Assembly: GCA_021788365.1 (NCBI GenBank)
Contig: JAJYKS010000007.1
Span: 1-33,141, forward strand
DNA: 33,141 nucleotides
Reading direction: 5' to 3'
DNA from: a bacterium
GTDB taxonomy: Bacteria; Patescibacteriota; Microgenomatia; UBA1400; UBA12108
Numbering within the stretch: position 1 is the first letter of the stretch; the number at the start of each line of letters is the position of its first letter. The notes under the pieces are model-generated. The model was given only the letters and a program-made list of their open reading frames with translations. It made no database searches and was not told the origin of the DNA. Positions 20,139 through 32,100 of this stretch are shown here, piece after piece. Made by a program: the position numbers and the translations under genes.

Positions 20139-23100
20139 ATGAAACCAAATACTGCCCACCCTACATTCGACACCATTCTCGCCACCTGCAAGCAGTTTCT
20201 TGCAAGCACCCACCTGAGTCTCACCAGCCGCAAGCTGTATCTCGCCGACATCAAGCGGTTTTTGCACTGGCTGCAAGCCAGTAAAACCCTGAGTGAATCG
20301 AAGGGCTCGCCGCTAGATATACTCACCCAACCAAGTAACTACACCTCGTATATGGAGTCCTTGAGGAACAATGGCGCTGACAAGTCTGTGCTACTTCGCG
20401 CCCTCGCCTCGCTCAAGCAGCTCGGCACTGTGCTTTCCGCAACCTACAGCATCGCAAACCCCACCGACGGGTTCACCTTGAAGCAAAGATCCGATCTTTC
20501 CGAAGATCGGATCTTTGCTGAGAACTACATCAAACCATTCACCAACCAGCTCGAAAGCGAGCACCTCTCCCCTTTGACCGTTAGGTCCTATAAATCTGAC
20601 GTCACCCGCTACCTGCATTGGGCAAGCTCCAACACTCCTAGCACTCAGATGGATGCAGTGCTAGGCACAAAAAATCGCGAAAAATACTTGGATCATCTGC
20701 GCCAAATTGATGGAATGTCTTCGGCGACCATAGAGCGAAAAGGTAAGTCCATCGCCCGTTTTGCAACGTGGTATGCCGGTGCCTACCCGCACGCCGTACT
20801 ACCCGATAGTTCTTCCGCCCACCTAGCGAGCGGTATAGGACCTATACGTCCAATACGTCCTATTGGACCTATACGTATTGGCTCCTCTGTTCCAGAGGAA
20901 CCAATAGATTCCGTGAAAAAAAATAATTCCCGCAAACGGTTCTTTCTCCCGATTCCGCGCCTGTTCGGCCCAGGTTCCGAACTTCTGGGAGTTCGGAACC
21001 TTCTTCCCTTTGCCATCCTCCTCCTCTTCACGATTACCCTTGGCGTCTTCTCCTACCGTCAGTTCTCCCGCGATCGGGTTGTCTTGACCGAAGCCTATCC
21101 CAGCACACCGGTTACCCCGAACCGGCAGATCTCCTTCCAGGGCAGGCTCGAGAACGCCGGTGGCACACCCATAACCAGCGCCACCAACTTTGTCTTTAAG
21201 TTGTTCGATGCCGCCTCCGCCGGCACGCAGCTCTATAGTAGTGGCACGTGTTCCGTGACCCCCGACTCCGACGGCGTCTTCAATACTCAGATCGGCAGTA
21301 CCTGTGGCTCGGCGATTACCTCCGATGTCTTTACCCAAAACGCCAACGTCTATCTTGAAGTCACGGTGGGCGCCGAGACCCTCACCCCCCGCCAGCAAAT
21401 CGCCACCGTCGCCTATGCCCTAAACTCCGAGACTCTGCAGGGATTCCCCATCTCCGCAACGGTCTCTGCAGTGCGGAACACCGTCGTCCCCATGAATCAG
21501 TGGGGTGAAATCTTGGTCGGCGAGCAAAATCCGCGCATGACCGGCGTCTCAGGGACGTTTCAAATCTCCGCCCCCGCCCTCTCGCTCGCGACGACCACGG
21601 GCAGTAGTGGCAACATCACGATTGCCCCCGACGGCACCGGCCAGGTCAACGTGAACGGCAACACCACGACCACCAATTTCTTCAACGTGGCCGACGCCCA
21701 GCTCAGTACCGGCACTTTGATTACCGGCACCGTGGGGAACAACACCACCGGCTTCAAACTCCTCGACCTCCTTTCAGGAACCAGCCCCACCAGCAAATTC
21801 TCGGTAGACGCCTCCGGCAACACCACCCTCGCCGGCACGCTTAGCCTCCCCAATAGCAATACCTTAACCGGAGTGACCAATTATATTGAAGCCAGCGGCG
21901 GCCTCGCGGTAGGTAGCGGCACCACCTATAAACTGACGAGTACCGGCGATCTCTACGCTAATAACATCTACACAGGTGGTACGCAAAGGTTGGACTCCGC
22001 CGGAAATTTAACAAACATTGGCACCACCCAGCTCCACGGGGTCACCTACACCTGGCCAAGTGCCGACGCCGGCTCCTCCGGCTACGTCCTGTCTAGTAAC
22101 GCAGGCGGCACCCTCTCGTGGGTGGCCCAGACCGGCGGGGGTGGTAGCACTTATTGGCGGCTCGCCACCGGCGCACTCTCCCCGGTAAACGACACCCTCG
22201 ACCTTTTGCTCGGAGGCAACGCCACCGGCTCCGCCAAAATCGGACTAATCAACGTGAATAGCGGCACTCCCACCGCGACCATTGCCGGCACCACCGCCAA
22301 TGTAGCAACCTACCTGAATGGCAACGGCACGCTAGGGACGACCAACGCGCAAACCTTGACCCTCGGCAGTATTTCGACCGGCAACGTCATCCTCGCTCCC
22401 GGCGGCACGACAGCGTTGACCGCGGCAGGCGCCAATCTGACCGCTGCCGGCACGCTCACCCTGCCAAGCACAAACACCTTGACCGGGGTGACCAACTATC
22501 TGCAGCTTTCCCAGGGCTTGTCCGTCGGCGGCGGCACCACCTACTACATTGCCGGCAACGGTAACGGCAATCTCAACGGCCTCACGCTGGGTGCCGCCCT
22601 CGCTCTACCAAATACCAACAGCCTAACCGGGGTGTCGGGTTATGTACAATTTAACAACGGGATATCCGTGGGGGCGGCAACCGCCTATCACTTCGACAAT
22701 ACCGGCAACCTCGTCGCCCAAGGCGTCTCCGGCACGTCCCTCACCGATTCTGGGCTCACCCCCGGCTCCATCGTCTTTGCCGGCATGGCTGGTCTCCTTT
22801 CCCAAAACAACGGCAATTTTTACTGGGACAACACGAACAAGCACCTGGGCGTGGGCGCCAGCGGGACGAATCTTTTGGGTACCCTTGACCTTCGCTCCAC
22901 GCTCGGCACCCTGCCGGTCGCAACCATTTCCGGAGCGACATCCATGGCCTCCCTCATGGTCGACCAATCTGGTGTCGGCGACCTTCTTACGGCGAGCAAG
23001 TCCGGCGCCACCAAATTCGTGGTAGCCAATAATGGCAATGTGGGGATTGGCACCGCCAACCCCAGCTATCTTCTGGACGTGAACGGCAACGCCCGGATCG

Positions 23101-26100
23101 TGGGCGCCACCTTTACCAACAACGTCTATTTTGCCAACAGCTCGGACACGACCGGCTACTATGTGGACGTGAACGGCAACGCCAAATTTCTGGATTTAAT
23201 CGCCTCCGACACCGGCAACCCCGGATTAACCGTGGGCAACGGCAGCATCGGTTTTGCCAAAATCGGCGGCAGCACCATCTCCGACAACGCCGGCAACCTG
23301 ACCCTCGCCTCCGACACCGGTACGACGGACATTACCGGGAACGCTACGACCACCGGCTATGTGACGGTGGGGAACGGCATCATCAATTCGGGAGTTGCCG
23401 ACGGCACCTCGGCTCTCGGCTTCACCCTCAACACCAACAACACTCTGACCGGCGCCGACGCCAAGCTCCTCTCCATTAAAAACAACGGCACCGAAAAAAT
23501 GTACCTGGATGCCAGCGGCAACCTCTACGTCTCCGGCACGATTACCTCCGGTGCCGGCTTCTCCGTCACCGCGGTCAACAAGAGCGGCGGCACCGTCGCC
23601 AAGAAGGCACTAGTCGTCCTCGACCCCACGAACGCCAACGCCTTCACCACCACGACTACCCCCTACTCCAAGGCCGTCTTTGGTGTAGTGCAGGGGGTAG
23701 AGGTCAACAGCGACACCAACAACAACGGCGCCTGCGACGCGAACGAGACCTGTCTCATCGCCGTTGCTGGCGAGGTCGACGTTACTATTAAAAATACAAC
23801 CACGGTCGCCAAAGGCGATTATCTCTTCACCTCCGACACGGCAGGTAGCGCCTTCTCCTCCGCCAAGCAGTACGACGGCCTGGTCGGCGTCGTCTCCGAT
23901 ACTACGAATGCCGGCTCCGGCTACGTCAAGATGATTTTCAAAGTTCAGCCCCAGGTCACGGCCAGCGCCGCCATAGACAAGACCAGCAAACACAACGAGT
24001 ATTGGCTCTACGCGAACGACTACACCGCTGTCAATGAGGGTACGAATACTAATGCTAACCTCCTGGCTCGGGGGCTTACCTTTGACAATTTCTACGACAA
24101 CACCAAAACGGATAGCGCCAACACCACGGTGAGCGGCCCCGCCCCCGTTGGCGGCGCCGCCGCTCCCTATCGGGCAGGCCTCATGGGTGGCCAAACCATG
24201 AGTGCAGCAACCACCGACAATGCCGGGAATACCTATCTAGGGAGTAGTACGGTCAACAAGGTCTTCTACTACGACCGTACCAAGGACAGTATCCCCCAGG
24301 TCCAGGTAGAGCTAGGGATCGATCCTAACTGGTACAACGGGGTAACCTTGTCGGTGGCAACAACCAGTGCTCAGTTTAGCCAGAACAGTACCACTCCCCA
24401 GAAGAATCCGAACTTAAGTACCTCGTACAACGGCTCCCTGATTAAAGCCACGGGGACATATAGCAGTAACGCCAAGACTATCTATATCACCATCAAGTCC
24501 CCCACCACCTTTGACTGGACGGACTACAACGGCCAGGCTGCGACCGGCGTCACCATGACTCCCGGGACAGCCCAGGCGCTAGGGGCAACCGGTGTCTCCG
24601 CGACCTTCACCTCCGCCTCCTACAATGTCGGTGATGTCTTCAAGATCGCCTCCTGGTTCACCGAACCATCCTCTTCCACCCGTGGGGCAAAGGCCCAGTT
24701 CCCGGAACGCTCCAATATCGTGGCGACCGCCTCCTCCGTGGACGTGATCGACGCCGATACCCAGAAACTCTGGATGAGGTTTAGCACTGGCGGAACTACG
24801 ATAAATAATTCTAATATGATCGGTGCTACCGCCGATCCACTAAATTCGACAACAGCGCTAAATGGAGAAATAATAACCGCTAATACTGGAACTGTTTCTA
24901 ACTCAACAACATTCATTAGATTTTTTAGCGACGAAGCACGTATCGCGAATGCAACCGGTGGCAATGGACATAAATACAACGGTGGTATCTCTCAAAGAAA
25001 TTCTGGACTAGGAATAATTACTAGTATATATGCTAACTTTAATATAGTGGCACCTCAAGCCAACGACGTCGCCGCTGCCGTCATCCCCAACCAACCCACC
25101 GGTCAAGTGACCGTGAGTGGGTGGGGGTATATCCAAGGTGCTGCCGCAACCAACGTAAGTGAAGCCGTCAATCTGCCGTACAAATTTAATAATATTCCAA
25201 AAGTAAACATTAGCTATACCGGCGCCAAACCAACAACAGCCCCAACCTCACTTTCAGATTGTAACGCTGCTTATAATCGTTACACCGTTTGGACTGGACC
25301 AGTAACAACTACAGGTTTCTCTGCATTTATAGGGCTTACAGATGCAGCAGATGGAAACATGAGTTCAAGCTACTATTTCTGTTACACCTGGACCGCAACC
25401 GGCGTCGTCTCCCCCAAACAGTTTGTGGCGGTAGCGACAGGTAGTAGCAGCTCAAACGGCGGTACCACCGTCATCAATGAAACCGATGGCACCAGTATCA
25501 ACATCTCCATCGGCAGCCAAAGCGGCGGCACGGTCTGGCAAGACAAGGTTGCCTTTGCCAACAACACCTTATATCTAGGTGGTGGTGGTACCCCCACCCC
25601 GACCTACTTGGCAGTATATTATGGGGTTCACGGCCTATCAGCCAGCGAAACATCTTGGGCTCAATATCGGAATGGATACTACTTTGTCGGACAACAATCT
25701 AGTGGTTGGTCGGCAACCGGACCTGTAATTTTAGGTGCAAATGGTGCTCGTTTTACCTCCCTTGTCGCGACTCCAAACACCTCAACCATAAATAGCCACA
25801 GCAACACCATCTATGCCGGGACTGCCAGTGGTCTTTCTGTCATCCAAGAAAACCAGGGAGGGGGCAATGTTGCGGACGGTTCCGTGGAATCCTCCGGTTC
25901 TGTTAAATACTACACCAAAGACTACGTCTCCGAAGAAATGGTTGGGGATGTCCGCGGCATGTGGCCCTTGTCCGCCAGTGGTGCCCTTTCCTTGTCCGAC
26001 GTCTCCGTTAAGGGTAATACATTAACAAACACAGGATCCGTTACTGCAGTGAGCGGCGTTCGTGGCATGGGGGCAACGTTTAATGGGTCAAACTACCTAT

Positions 26101-29100
26101 CTATTGCAGATAATTCATCGCTTAACCTCAGTGGCGGATCAACAATGTCAGTCGGGGCCTGGTTTAAAACAACATCGTCAGGTACCGTGATTGCCAAAAC
26201 ACAGGGAGGAGTATCGTATCCAGACTTTTATCTTGTCGTCGGAGCCATATCGTCCGGAAAGATAACATTTACTATGTCTGTCACCGCAGGTACTTCTCAG
26301 GTGGCAGTCACCTCTAACACGACAGTTAATGACGGTAATTGGCACTATGCAATTGGTTCATATGATGGTGCGAACATGAATCTTTACATTGATGGAAAAT
26401 TAGACAATACAGCTGCAAGAACGGGAGCAGTTTATCACAATGCATCGGCATCTTTAGCAATTGGCGCGGTCTTGGGCACACCGAATTCCAGTTTTCTTAC
26501 AGGATCAGTCGACGAGCCATTCGTGACGGCGACAGCCCTCTCCGCCTCTCAGGTTAAACACATGTACGAGGTAGGTGCTCGTGCTCTCCAGTCCCACGCT
26601 ACTACCCTGGGTGGTGGTGGAGCCGACTTGAATCAAGAGTTAGGTGGCTCGGTCAATACGGTGGGAGACGCAAGACCGGACTACAACAACCAGTTTATGT
26701 ATGTCGGTACCAACGATGCGACGAATGGCAGGGTATCTAAGATTAGCTTAAACAGTGATACCAACGTCAAGACCTATGACAAAACCACCAATACCCCGAC
26801 AGGAGGTACCCTTCTGGCCAATGACAACACCAACACTCTCGCCGTCGGCTACAACCTGGAGACCGTGGGGAGCGCCACCAGTGGGGTAAAAACCATAGGG
26901 ATCGATTCCTACGCGACCGCCACCTCCGGCAACTTTATCGGCAAAACAGTCACCACTGCCGAATCTTTCAACCAAGCCTACGTCTGGAGCCAGTACACCC
27001 TGGACAGCTCCGACGCGAGCAACACCGTTGCCGTCTGGGCCAGCAACGACGGCGGCAGCAACTACTACCAATGCAATCTCACCAACACCGATTCCAGCCA
27101 GTCCCCTCCCGAGTACGAATACTTCTGCCAGTTCAACACTCCCGGCACTTCGCTCAAAACCAAGTTCGTTATGGCCCGCGGCTCCACCAAAACGAACACC
27201 TATATTACTCGTTACGGCGTAGCGTGGGTGAGCGGCGACGCCGTCGCGAGCGCCCCCGGCGGCAACGGACTTTACACCAACACCAATACCGCGGTCGCGA
27301 GCGGCAGCTACATCGACGTCGCCCACAACCAGGGGACGAACGATCTTTTGACAAACGCCTGGATCAATTCCCAATCCGTCTGGAAATCCCTGGATGCCAG
27401 CTACCAGCCGGCTATAGCCTGGGCAGGCAAAGATACGGAAAAAGGCGTCTACCACAACGCCGTCAATTCGTACGTACCAACCGCCGAGACTACCGACACC
27501 ACCACCAATCTCGCAAGCGGCCTCCTCTTTGACACGTTCGAAGACCAGACAAAAACCGACTCCGGCAGCACCACCGCCTCCATTACTACTCAGAAGCCGG
27601 ACGACGGCGCCGCCAACTATATGACCCTGCAAAATAGGGTCCAATCCGGCCGCGTCGGCCTCATGGGTGGCCAAACCATGAGTGCAGCAACCACCGACAA
27701 TGCCGGGAATACCTATCTAGGGAGTAGTACGGTCAACAAGGTCTTCTACTACGACCGTACCAAGGACAGTATCCCCCAGGTCCAGGTAGAGCTAGGGATC
27801 GATCCTAACTGGTACAACGGGGTAACCTTGTCGGTGGCAACAACCAGTGCCCAGTTTAGCCAAAACAGTACCACTCCCCAGAAGAACCCGAACTTAAGTA
27901 CCTCGTATAACGGCTCCCTGATTAAAGCCACGGGGACATATAGCAGTAACGCCAAGACTATCTATATCACCATCAAATCCCCCACCACCTTTGACTGGAC
28001 GGACTACAACGGCCAGGCTGCGACCGGTGTCACCATGACTCCCGGGACAGCCCAGGCCCTTGGCACGACCGGTGTCTCCGCTACCTTTACCTCCGCCTCC
28101 TACAACGTGGGCGATGTCTTCCGTATTGCTTCATGGTTTGTCGAGCCGGCTTCCGCGACCCGTGGCAGCAAAGCTCAGTTCCCGGAGAGGAGTAATGTAA
28201 TTACTCAAAATAACTACACTGATATTATTGACGCCGATACGCAAAAATTATGGATGCGTTTTAATGTGGTCGCCTGGAAGACATCGTACGTCGCTCTAAG
28301 CGCCAACATGCTCAACGGTATTCTCTATATCGCCAACAATAATAGTGCCGGTAGCGACGGCAACCTCAGGCGTCTCAATTTTGCAATCGATAACGACAAT
28401 TATCTCTATGAAGGGAGTACTTTCAAAGCCATTGGAGCCCAGACAACTATTGCTGCTAGAAATATTGCCGGTACCAGCAACGTCATTATCGCTCCCATTG
28501 GACTAGTTTCGCGCTACGCTAACGACGTCTCCGCCGCCGTCATCCCCAACCAGCCGACGGGACAGGTGACGGTAAGCGGGTGGGGATATGTGGCCGGAGA
28601 TGGGGTTAGCACAGTTCTGACAGAAGCCGTCAACTTCCCATACAAATTTAATACGACTCCAACTGTCCAAGTCTCTTGGGCTGGACAAGTAGCATCAACT
28701 CCCACTTCCTTATCAAGTTGTGCCACATCTGGCGGAAGCGGAGCAGGGCTAGGATCAACAACTGCAGCTGCAGTTGGCACAAATACATTTAACGTTAGTA
28801 TGGCAAAAAACACAAACGTTTTTGCGAGTGGTGTTTACTTCTGTTACACCTGGACCGCCACCGGCGTCGTCTCCCCCAAACAGTTTGTGGCAGTAGCAGA
28901 AGGAACGAGTATCGCCGGCGGCGCCACAGACGTAATCAATGAAACGGATGGCACGGTTGCTCATATAATGTCTGCAAACGGAGCAGTAAACACCCTTAAC
29001 TATCAATCAAAAGTCGCCATCGCCGGAAATAATCTCTATATGGGAGATGGATACCTCCCCTCTACTGGTATATCATCAGTGGATATCTACCATGGTATTC

Positions 29101-32100
29101 ACGGACTCACCTCAGAGGCAGGAGTTGCCCAATACAGACGCGGATATTATGAAGTAGGGGCTATTGGTGCCTCATTTATTCCAAGCATTTTAGGTACAGC
29201 CACCGGTGCCAACCAGATTACCTCGCTTGCCGCCACCGCCGGAACTTCAACTGTCGACGGCAAATCAAACACGCTCTACATCGGTACCACCTCTGGCCTT
29301 ACGGTATTACAAGAGAATCAAGGATCGGGGAACATCACAGACGGCTCGGAAGAATCCTCCGGTTCCGTCAAATACTACACCAAAGACTACGTCTCCGAAG
29401 AAATGGTCGGCGACATCCGCGGCATGTGGCCGCTCTCCAGTAATGGCGCATTATCTTTAACCGACGCCTCTATAAAAGGAGATACTCTCACCAATAACGG
29501 TAGTGTCACCGCTATTTCCGGCGTGCGTGGTATGGCGGCCAGCTTCAATGGAAGTAATTACTTATCCTGTACCGACGCGGCCTGTGGAGGAACGACCAAA
29601 TTAGACTCCGGCGGCACTACTTGGAGCTATGGTGCTTGGTATAAAACAACAATGACAGGGTCAGGGGGAACGGCTGGAAGAATTATTGGTAAATGGGGTA
29701 ATGGAACTGCTGGAATAGCATCGTATTTATTATCCATGGGAGATTCTGGCACCGGAAAATTGAGAGGCGTTATACAAAACAGCTCTGCAACACAAGGTAT
29801 TGTTGACGACACAACGACAAGTAATGATGGCAGCTGGCACTACGCCGTAGTAACGTATGATGGAGCTAGCCTTAAACTATATCGAGATGGACAACTAGTT
29901 AACCAAACCGCCACTACTGTCACAATCGCTGATGGAACGGCTGGTTTTGCGGTTGGAGCGGCTGACACACCAGGCTATTATTTTACCGGCTCCATCGACG
30001 AGCCCTTCGTGACCGCCACGGCTCTTTCTGCTGGTCAGGTTAAACACATGTACGAGGTAGGTGCTCGTGCCCTCCAGTCTCACGCCACAACCCTGGGTGG
30101 TGGTGGAGCCGATCTCAATCAAGAGTTAGGTGGCTCGGTCAATACGGTAGGAGACGCTCGCCCCGACTACAACAACCAGTTTATGTATGTCGGTACCAAT
30201 GACGCGACGAATGGCAGGGTATCTAAGATTAGCTTAAACAGTGATACCAACGTCAAGACGTATGACAAAACCACCAATACCCCCACGGGAGGGACACTCC
30301 TAGCCAACGACGATACCAACACTCTCGCCGTCGGCTACAACCTAGAGACCGTGGGGAGTGCCACCAGTGGAGTCAAGACTATGGGGGTAGATGACTATGC
30401 AACGGCCACGAGCGGCAGCTACTACAGCAAGACCTACACCCTCCCCCAGAATATTGGCTCGGCTGTGCTCTGGGCATCCCCAATCCTGGATAGTGCAGAC
30501 GCCGGCAACACGCTAACGGTCAAGGCCTCGGTCGACGGTGGTAGCACCTACACTACCTGTACCCTGGCCAGCACCGATTCCGCTCCCACCGTCCCCGAAA
30601 AAGAATATGCCTGCACCTTCCCCGCCTCCGGCTCTTCCCTCAAGATCCGCTTCGACTTTGCCCGCGGTTCTACGAAAACCAACACCTATCTCGTCCAGTA
30701 CGGCATCTCCTGGCTCGGCCAGAGTGGCTTTAAAATCGAGCAAACTGACAACAACACCGTCCGCCTCTACAACTACTCCGGAGAAACCCAAAACCTCCGC
30801 CTCGACGTCGTGACCGGCGGCCTCGGCAGGAACTCCGGCACCATCAGCCTGGCCCCCTCCGTGGCCGACGTCAACGCCAACTCCAACACCAACAGTATCT
30901 GGGTGAATAATACCGGCACCGGCGGCAATCTTCTCAAATTACAGTCAGGGGGAACCGATGTCCTTTCGCTCACACCCACGGGCAATCTGACCCTGACCGG
31001 CGACTTGCATTTGACGGGTAAGCTCTACGATTCAAATGTCACATCGGGCATCAGTCTCGGCGATGCGAGCAACTCCTCCCTGGTCGGCTTTGGCGCCTCC
31101 TCCTTGGTCGGCGCCCTCAACGAACTTAAAAATAGCAACGCCAACATCTCCCACAACGACTATCTCGATTGGGCCAATTACTATACCGCTAAAGCCGAAG
31201 GATCAAACTCCAACGTCAACAGTGCTCTGAACGGCCTCTTCTTCGACACCTTCGCCGATAGTACCAAACTGGACAGCGCCAACTCCACGAGTAGCGGCGC
31301 CATTCAAATCTCGGATCCATCCGCCGCTGTCAAACCTTCGGCGCCCTTCCGTGTCGGTCTCATGGGTGGCCAAACCATGAGTGCGGGGACAACCGACAAT
31401 GCGGGGAATACCTATCTTGGGAGTAGTACAGTCAACAAGGTCTTCTACTACGACCGTACCAAAGATAGTATCCCCCAGGTCCAGGTGGAGCTAGGGATCG
31501 ATCCTAACTGGTACAACGGAGTAACCTTGTCGGTGGCAACAACCAGTGCCCAGTTTAGCCAGAACAGTACCACTCCCCAGAAGAATCCGAACCTAAGTAC
31601 CACCTACAACGGCTCCCTGATCAAAGCCACGGGGACATATAGCAGTAACGCCAAGACTATCTATATCACCATCAAATCCCCCACCACCTTTGACTGGACC
31701 GACTACAACGGCCAGGCTGCTACCGGTGTCACCATGACTCCCGGGACAGCCCAGGCACTCGGGACAACCGGTGTCTCCGCAACCTTTACCTCCGCCTCCT
31801 ACAACGTGGGCGATGTCTTCCGTATTGCTTCATGGTTTGTCGAGCCCGCTTCCGCCACTCGCGGTAGCAAAGCTCAATTCCCGGAGAGGAGTAATATTAT
31901 TGGCACTTTAGCCAATAATACCAGTATTATTGATGCCGATACTCAAAAATTGTGGATGTCATTTACTGGAGGAAATAACAATACCGCGGCCACAATGACC
32001 ATGCTGGGGTATGAATCTAATTCGATAAATGCTCTCAACGGAGTTATTTATTCCGGAACTCCAAATAGCAACAATGTAGGTTTAACAATGATCCGCTTCA

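Noticed and set aside
20139-20800. Active integrase and a mobile element boundary
   Set aside because: Only core-binding domains are present. The catalytic R, H-x-x-R and Y residues are missing, and the frame continues into a membrane helix and fibre. No attachment-site duplication was seen.
17152-20874. CRISPR array
   Set aside because: Units are 9 bp, degenerate and contiguous, with no spacers and no cas genes.
23610-24194. 194-codon minus-strand frame in the giant gene
   Set aside because: Same kind of antisense shadow; no start signal or domain.
26748-27674. 308-codon minus-strand frame in the giant gene
   Set aside because: It is Gly/Val-rich antisense of Thr/Asn/Ala-rich repeats, as expected from codon bias; the plus frame is uninterrupted for 13 kb.
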